Positions 48,273-52,692 of a stretch of 52,692 bases of DNA are shown piece by piece. The notes beneath the pieces were generated by a model. It did not search any database. It was not told the DNA's origin and was given only the letters and a program-made list of their open reading frames with translations. The stretch's first letter is position 1. The number at the start of each line of letters is the position of its first letter. The position numbers and the translations under genes were made by a program. Origin of the DNA: Spirochaetia bacterium (lineage in GTDB: Bacteria > Spirochaetota > Spirochaetia > Sphaerochaetales > Sphaerochaetaceae); the NCBI GenBank assembly GCA_900769955.1, contig CAAGIP010000153.1, positions 1 through 52,692 on the forward strand, read 5' to 3'.

Positions 48273-49613
48273 TTAAAGGAAAGGAAGCATATAAACCGGA
48301 ATGTAAGTTACACCGTTTTCACGTTTTAAATCCTTTGTATGGACTATATACTTTTCTCCTATCCTGGCGGAAAACCTGATGCAGAAATCATCCAGTGATT
48401 TATGTGCTTTATAGTTCCCGGATTTCACTTCGATAGGGCATATCTTTGTTCCTGAAGAAATTAAGAAATCTATTTCGTGCAGGTGGTTTGAAGTTTCACT
48501 TTGCATCGTGTAATAGAATAAGTTATATCCTTTGGATATCAGTATCTGGGCAACGGCATTTTCATAGACATATCCCAAATTGGCTTCCAGTTTATCTGAA
48601 AGCAGTTTGTTGTAGATTATATTTTCCGTATAATCCTTGTCCTTATAGGCGAGAGTTATGAACAGTCCGACGTCAGAGATGAATAGCTTAAACCTTTCAG
48701 GGTCCTTCTCAAGAGCCATTCCTACTCCAGGGTTATTGGAATGATATGCAATATTTACTGTATAGGAGCTGAGCATATCAGGGAGAACCCTGTGAATGTG
48801 ATCTGAACGTATTCCTTCCCGGGCATTGGAATATACATACCTGGAAGTGTTTCCTGTCAAACTGGCTGGAATTGAGTCAAAAATATCTCCTGCCATTCCT
48901 GTGCTGTCAATTTTTGTAAAATCTTCCTCATATAAATCCACTATGGCTCTTTTAGTTTCGTCAACAGAGCACAGATTATTTTCTTCAAGGTATGTCTCAA
49001 TAGCCTGAGGCATGCCTCCGATCAGCATGTATAATCTGAATATACGCATCAGTTCCCTATGCATGCTGTTTCCGGCGGGTTTTTTCGTTTTTAGTAAGAG
49101 CTTAATTGTATCGGCCGTTAAGTTATCGCCTATTGCCCATAAAAATTCCTCAAAGTCCATTGGATACATTGAGATTTTATACTCTTCACTGGGGATAAGT
49201 ATATCTTTTGTATTTTTTCTGAGTGACAGCAGAGAACCTGTCTCTATGTATCTGTATCGTCCATCAGCTACAAGATATTTTATGGCCTGTCTTGCTTTCG
49301 GACAGAGCTGAATCTCATCCAGAATTATTACGGATTCATTTTCAAACAACTTTGTTTTGGTAAACTGCTGTAATTTCAGAAAGAACAGATCAAGATCATA
49401 CGTGTCATCAAAGAGCTCGATTATCGCTTTACTGGTATGGGCAAAATCAATCATAACATATGATCTGAATTCGTTTTTTGCAAATTCTTCAGCTATTGTC
49501 GATTTGCCAACTCTCCGGGCACCCTTGATTAATAGTGAATACTTATTGCTTTTATTGTTCTTCCAATCCAGGATTTTGTCATATATCTTACGTCTGAAAA
49601 CATTTCCACTCAT
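48273..49613 (-). CDS. AAA_14/DUF4143 ATPase
   Basis: 446 residues. N-terminal P-loop ATPase (AAA_14): SLLIKGARRVGKSTIAEEFA (Walker A GARRVGKST) and VIILDEIQLCPKARQAIKYL (Walker B), with TGSLLSLRK as sensor. C-terminal DUF4143 nuclease-like fold with YENAVAQILISKGYNLFYYTM, EIDFLIS...CPIEVKSG (a PD-(D/E)XK-type D-x-n-ExK pattern). The family is widespread, often multi-copy, of unproven function. Base composition is more AT-rich than the core genes, and three repeats lie upstream (49644-49721), suggesting recent acquisition or self-contained regulation. The start codon has no clear Shine-Dalgarno (CTTATAGCTC before ATG). Confidence 0.85.
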   Translation of the reverse strand: MSGNVFRRKIYDKILDWKNNKSNKYSLLIKGARRVGKSTIAEEFAKNEFRSYVMIDFAHTSKAIIELFDDTYDLDLFFLKLQQFTKTKLFENESVIILDEIQLCPKARQAIKYLVADGRYRYIETGSLLSLRKNTKDILIPSEEYKISMYPMDFEEFLWAIGDNLTADTIKLLLKTKKPAGNSMHRELMRIFRLYMLIGGMPQAIETYLEENNLCSVDETKRAIVDLYEEDFTKIDSTGMAGDIFDSIPASLTGNTSRYVYSNAREGIRSDHIHRVLPDMLSSYTVNIAYHSNNPGVGMALEKDPERFKLFISDVGLFITLAYKDKDYTENIIYNKLLSDKLEANLGYVYENAVAQILISKGYNLFYYTMQSETSNHLHEIDFLISSGTKICPIEVKSGNYKAHKSLDDFCIRFSARIGEKYIVHTKDLKRENGVTYIPVYMLPFL

Positions 49614-49643
49614 GAGCTATAAGACCTCGTATTGACAATGTAG

Positions 49644-49721
49644 CGCAAATCCCCGTATAAGTAAATCAAAATAATGCTCAAATCCCCATTAAAAATATCA
49701 TTAAAACTACTCAAATCCCCA
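49644..49721 (-). repeat. Three 12-bp repeats at exact 33-bp intervals upstream of the DUF4143 ATPase
   Basis: In the direction of the gene the units are TGGGGATTTGAG (49721-49710), TGGGGATTTGAG (49688-49677) and CGGGGATTTGCG (49655-49644). Unit starts are 33 bp apart in both cases, about three DNA turns, and the intervening sequence is AT-rich. They lie 31-108 bp upstream of the start codon. This looks like an operator or iteron array. Confidence 0.75.
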
Positions 49722-49907
49722 TATAGAAATAGTATCTGCTTATGTGTAAGGAAATAATTATGTCGGAAGTGATCTGATTCCATAAGTCATATAACCTGCG
49801 TTTGACAATTTAACTTCAGGGCCATTTCTCATTGCTTCATATTCTGATATATTGACGGTACATGCATCTTTTGCCGTTTCTGTACCAAACGTCACATTGG
49901 AGAGGTT

Positions 49908-50591
49908 ATGAAGAAGACACTGTATTCGGAAGCGGCATATCTGTTGGGGATCATAGCCCTGGCATTCGGCACCGCGCTTATGGAGAGAGCCGACTTTGGA
50001 GTATCCATGGTAGTGGCACCTGCATATCTGGTTTATCTCAAGGTATCTGAAACCTTTTCCTGGTTTACATTCGGTATGGCGGAGTACTGTCTACAGGCTC
50101 TGCTGATAGTTCTTCTGGCAATAGTGATGAAGGGCTTCAGGAAGAAGTATCTCTTTTCTTTTTTCACTGCAGTCATATACGGAATCACATTGGATATAAT
50201 GATGAATGCGGTGTCATTTGTTCCGGGGGAGGGGATATCGGTAAGGATGATATTCTATGTGCTCGGACTTCTTTTCTGTGCCATTGGCGTATCGATGTTC
50301 TTCCACTCATATATTTCACCGGAAGCATATGAGATGTTTGTTAAGGAGATCGCAGGACGCTACGGCTTTGATATCAATAAGACGAAGACTGTCTACGACT
50401 GTACTTCCTGTGCCATTGCAATAGTGCTTTCTTTTATCTTCTTTGGCTTCATGCACTTTGAAGGAGTGAAGGCAGGAACGATAATCTGTGCCCTGGTAAA
50501 TGGCCATACCATAGGTATCTGCAGCATGGTAATTGAGAAAAGATATGAGATAAAGGATCGCTTTCCTCTCAGGAACTGTTTTGATCAATAA
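49908..50591 (+). CDS. YczE/DUF6198-like integral membrane protein
   Basis: 227 residues with about five transmembrane helices: AYLLGIIALAFGTALMERADFGVSMVVAPAYLVYLKV, then LLIVLLAIVMKG, YGITLDIMMNAVSFV, IFYVLGLLFCAIGVSMFF and TSCAIAIVLSFIFFG. The ALGTAL...DFGxSM pattern is the hallmark of the YczE/YyaS membrane family, function unknown. GGAGAGG is close (2 nt) to the ATG, so the start is slightly uncertain. No terminator follows; downstream sequence is decayed. Confidence 0.78.
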   Translation: MKKTLYSEAAYLLGIIALAFGTALMERADFGVSMVVAPAYLVYLKVSETFSWFTFGMAEYCLQALLIVLLAIVMKGFRKKYLFSFFTAVIYGITLDIMMNAVSFVPGEGISVRMIFYVLGLLFCAIGVSMFFHSYISPEAYEMFVKEIAGRYGFDINKTKTVYDCTSCAIAIVLSFIFFGFMHFEGVKAGTIICALVNGHTIGICSMVIEKRYEIKDRFPLRNCFDQ

Positions 50592-51120
50592 AATACCCTG
50601 AACGAACAGTATTAATATTATTTTTCTCAGTTTAACATCTGTGCAACACAGCCTCTGGTATTCTCATGTCAGATAAAGGAAAACGGATTCTGAAAAAGCA
50701 TTTTCTATTCTAATTGTACATATGTGTACGAAGCAAGTTACAGGAAAGGTAACAATAACCTTACTCAGATTATGATCGATTCCGGCGTACCGCATGATCT
50801 CATCAGGTGGGAACTCGTTTTTGTCAGGTGGATTTCTTTTCAACGGTGATCTGAAATCCGGAAGGGCATCTGTTCTTTATTGATTTGCAAAACCGTTTTT
50901 TCCTGTTGAATGTACCTTTATTATTTTTTGCAGTCTCTTTGGCACGCTTCATGAGCCTGCCTGCATTTTTCACTTCAGTTATAAATGTATTGTTTCTCCA
51001 AGACTCCGCAAATGATTTGCATCCTCGTTTATTGCCAACAAAATCAGGAAATTAGTTTTTGTACAACAGTTGTGCAACAATACGTCTGTTACTCTCAGGT
51101 CAGATAAAGGAGAACAGACC
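50592..51120 (+). other. Intergenic region containing a deleted lipoprotein paralogue
   Basis: 529 nt. The first 240 nt contain the remnant described at 50641-50830. The rest (50831-51070) has no recognisable ORF. A TTGTACAA palindrome and TTGTGCAA lie just upstream of the intact lipoprotein gene (about 51057-51078). Confidence 0.6.
50641..50830 (+). pseudogene. Internally deleted paralogue of the leucine-rich lipoprotein
   Basis: GTGCAACACA...GTCAGATAAAGGA (50641-50679) matches the leader of the intact gene (51072-51110), and the distance from GTGCAAC to the start-codon position is 49 nt in both. The start is mutated to CTG (50690-50692), followed by AAAAAG and an early TAA. Then from 50721 the sequence encodes YVYEASYRKGNNNLTQIMIDSGVPHDLIRWELVF, matching the C-terminus YVYRSRYGKPNTNLTQILVDSGVSRDRISWKYVW of the intact protein. 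All internal repeats are missing. It is a decayed tandem duplicate. Confidence 0.8.
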
Positions 51121-51924
51121 ATGAAAAAAGCCGTCTTTATTCTACTTGCATTAATGATGATCCTGGTATCTTGTGACATGCAGACCCCATTGAAAGAAAA
51201 CGAACTGCTACTCGGAAGCGCTTCTCCAAATGAGGAAGAAGTATTTATTTTTACGGAAAAAGCTGATGGAACATTTGAGCTGACAGGGCTTACGGAATAT
51301 GGAAAGGGACTGAGCACACTGACTTTCCCGAAAGACATAACAATCATATCCATAGCTCCAATGGCCTTTTACGGGAACGGAAACCTGACGGAAATCACCA
51401 TACCTGAGAGCGTCACTCAGATCGGTGAGAGTGCTTTTTTGAAGTGTGAAAAACTCACTACCGTTATATTTCCTGATGATTCCAAAACATCAGTCATTGG
51501 AGAATATGCTTTTGCGGACTGCAGGGAACTGACCACATTGGAACTCACCAGTTACATTGACATAATCGGAGCAGGTGCATTCAGCGGATGTGTTAAACTT
51601 AAATCAGTATACATTCCGGGCGGGATTGAGAGTATCGGGAAATGCGTGTTCCAGGACTGTGTTTCACTGGAATCGGTAAAAATTCCTGATTTCGTCACGA
51701 GCATTGGAACATGGGCATTCAAAAACTGCAGATCACTGAAAACCGTAAATATTCCATACTCGGTCACCAGTGTCGGAGCAGGGGCATTCGATGATTGCAG
51801 CAATCTTGAAAAAATATATGTATACCGATCGAGGTATGGAAAACCTAACACGAATCTTACTCAGATCCTTGTAGATTCCGGTGTGTCCCGTGATCGTATC
51901 AGCTGGAAATACGTTTGGGACTGA
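51121..51924 (+). CDS. Leucine-rich repeat (BspA/TpLRR-type, LRR_5) lipoprotein
   Basis: 267 residues, probably surface-exposed. Signal peptide with lipobox LVSC (Cys17 or 18). From about residue 80 there are five to six LRR_5 units, for example LTEITIPESVTQIGESAFLKCEKL, VIGEYAFADCREL, IIGAGAFSGCVKLKSVYIPGGIESIG, FQDCVSLESVKIPDFVTSIG and AFKNCRSLKTVNIPYSVTSVG. The family mediates adhesion in oral and gut bacteria. The C-terminus ends in a conserved tail SGVSRDRISWKYVWD. AAAGGAG stands 9 nt before ATG 51121. A truncated paralogue lies just upstream. Confidence 0.88.
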   Translation: MKKAVFILLALMMILVSCDMQTPLKENELLLGSASPNEEEVFIFTEKADGTFELTGLTEYGKGLSTLTFPKDITIISIAPMAFYGNGNLTEITIPESVTQIGESAFLKCEKLTTVIFPDDSKTSVIGEYAFADCRELTTLELTSYIDIIGAGAFSGCVKLKSVYIPGGIESIGKCVFQDCVSLESVKIPDFVTSIGTWAFKNCRSLKTVNIPYSVTSVGAGAFDDCSNLEKIYVYRSRYGKPNTNLTQILVDSGVSRDRISWKYVWD

Positions 51925-51945
51925 ACCTTAATCCCTGTCCCGACA

Positions 51946-51980
51946 GGGCTGTCAAGGAACCACTTGGATACTGACAGCCC
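51946..51980 (+). terminator. Hairpin after the leucine-rich lipoprotein gene
   Basis: GGGCTGTCA (51946-51954) pairs perfectly with TGACAGCCC (51972-51980) around a 17-nt loop, followed by GTTTCTC. Possible weak terminator; an overlapping CCCTGT/ACAGGG stem (51933-51948) could compete. Confidence 0.5.
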
Positions 51981-52581
51981 GTTTCTCATACACAAGACAA
52001 ATGGTATTTTGCATTTCCTGATGAACAGTCAGTCAGTCGTGATATGAAGGGATGAGCGATAACCGATGAGGGGAAAACAGTAACAGAGGATGAACTGTCA
52101 GTCCTCATGATGTGTGCGTGAGCAGGGGAACTGCAGACCTGGTACTTTGTCAAGCCTCCCAGTGAATTGAGGAAAGTATTTTCCCGAAAGGCTGTTCAGG
52201 ATGTTTCTTCCCGGAAACGTCGCATCTTATTTCCATAACTGTGATGAATTCTATTCCAGGAATATTGCGCATCTGATGCATGTGGATCTCAGCTTCAGGA
52301 TCCATGAAGCTGAGATTGCAGAGAAGGATGCGGAAAACTGTTGAGGAAGAAAAACCGGAAATACGTCCTGAAAACTAGCCATGATCCTGAGAATGGAAAA
52401 AACCATTGAGCTTCCTGATGATATACCGGATGGTAATATTGCAGACCTGGATTTTCAAAAAAATGATTGAAGAATTGTCTGATTGGTTATTTTTCCCATG
52501 TTCTTCACCTGTAGTACATAATTCTGCCCTGTCAATTTGAGATAAATCCCTAAATTAACTAAAGATATTCCTGTTTATGAG

Positions 52582-52610
52582 TTGACAATGCCTTTGTTAT
52601 GTAGTACACT
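52582..52610 (+). promoter_or_regulatory. Promoter of the last, truncated gene
   Basis: TTGACA (52582-52587), exactly 17 nt, TACACT (52605-52610); ACGGAGG precedes ATG 52631 by about 6 nt. Confidence 0.7.
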
Positions 52611-52630
52611 GTACTTATTACGGAGGCGTT

Positions 52631-52692
52631 ATGTATCTTTATACCGAGAAATCAGGCTGTGTCATGGAAATCACTTCCTACCGTGTACCGGG
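52631..52692 (+). CDS. 5' end of a gene cut by the window, possibly a transposase
   Basis: Only MYLYTEKSGCVMEITSYRVPG is visible. It has a near-consensus promoter and a GGAGG ribosome-binding site. The short opening with an aromatic strand followed by a TSYR-like segment recalls the N-terminus of some IS1634/IS4-type transposases, but 20 residues are too few to assign. Continues beyond the window. Confidence 0.5.
   Translation, partial: MYLYTEKSGCVMEITSYRVP

Larger units (their letters stand above)
51925..52630 (+). other. Decayed coding region before the last gene
   Basis: About 700 nt without an intact gene. From 51993 an interrupted frame reads QDKWYFAFPDEQSVSRDMKG, stop, AITDEGKTVTEDELSVLMMCA, stop, AGELQTWYFVKPPSELRKVF; from 52201 another frame gives MFLPGNVASYFHNCDEFYSR...AEKDAENC, stop, and later MILRMEKTIELPDDIPDGN (52381-52470). 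This pattern of in-frame stops plus a frame change looks like a pseudogene, identity not recognised. A strong promoter at 52582-52610 ends the region. Confidence 0.5.

Noticed and set aside
49644..49721. CRISPR-like array
   Set aside because: Units are only 12 bp, spacers AT-rich and non-unique in character, and no cas genes are present; the array is better explained as a regulatory repeat.

Overview
The window looks like chromosomal DNA of a host-associated, fermentative spirochaete, most likely the Sphaerochaeta/Treponema side of the phylum. The signs are a PnrA/BMP-type nucleoside ABC transporter, a long pyrophosphate-dependent phosphofructokinase, a small CxxC/CxxC protein beginning MSKAHRG, a short omega-like protein ahead of miaA, exported proteins whose signal peptides end in FAQGAKE/FASGAKE, a BspA/TpLRR-type leucine-rich lipoprotein and a rubredoxin-rubrerythrin fusion. 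Genus assignment is inference. Genes are tightly packed with many 4-nt ATGA overlaps, and strand switches are marked by clear intrinsic terminators.

Region by region: 1-4.6 kb holds a nucleoside uptake operon (binding protein cut by the window edge, ATPase, two permeases). 4.6-5.3 kb is a lone double-HTH regulator. 5.4-10.8 kb carries a possible 19-codon leader ORF, a heterodimeric ABC exporter, a HAD phosphatase, a cytidylate-kinase-like protein and a small unknown. A minus-strand FKBP isomerase follows (10.9-12.1 kb). 12.2-15.0 kb is a purine/thiopentose salvage-like operon (deaminase, MtnA-like isomerase, MTA phosphorylase-like protein, unknown). 15.1-19.7 kb is housekeeping: small membrane protein, Zn-ribbon protein, murC, yicC, CMP-kinase-like, omega-like, miaA. 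Minus-strand 19.6-24.5 kb has a pseudokinase-like membrane protein, a MEMO-family protein, an RqcH/NFACT protein and folC. 24.7-26.8 kb has an acyl-CoA synthetase and yhbY; pfp runs back on the minus strand. 28.6-36.1 kb has yaiI, a NarL-like regulator, asnS(-), an ArsC-like protein, a metallo-beta-lactamase protein, a second AMP ligase, DAHP synthase and a DJ-1 protein. asnA follows at 36.7 kb. Minus-strand 37.8-41.1 kb has an M20 peptidase with two membrane proteins (one DUF5058-like) and a LysE exporter.

From 41.2 kb the content becomes more accessory: tRNA-Leu(GAG), a HTH/AAA-ATPase/PD-(D/E)XK-like protein behind 12-bp iterated repeats, a polar amino-acid ABC transporter (-), rubrerythrin, tRNA-Pro(GGG)(-), a DMT permease, an AAA_14/DUF4143 ATPase behind three repeats spaced exactly 33 bp, a YczE-like membrane protein, an intact leucine-rich lipoprotein preceded by an internally deleted paralogue, decayed coding sequence, and the start of a promoter-equipped gene cut by the window end.

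The most notable signals are: (1) at least six or seven genes whose -10-like hexamer lies only 6-8 nt before the start codon without a good Shine-Dalgarno, suggesting leaderless mRNAs; (2) iterated repeats in front of both AAA-ATPase-type genes; (3) a leader-ORF/hairpin arrangement ahead of the heterodimeric exporter; (4) the pseudogenised leucine-rich lipoprotein duplicate. No CRISPR array, rRNA, complete insertion sequence or known defence island was seen.
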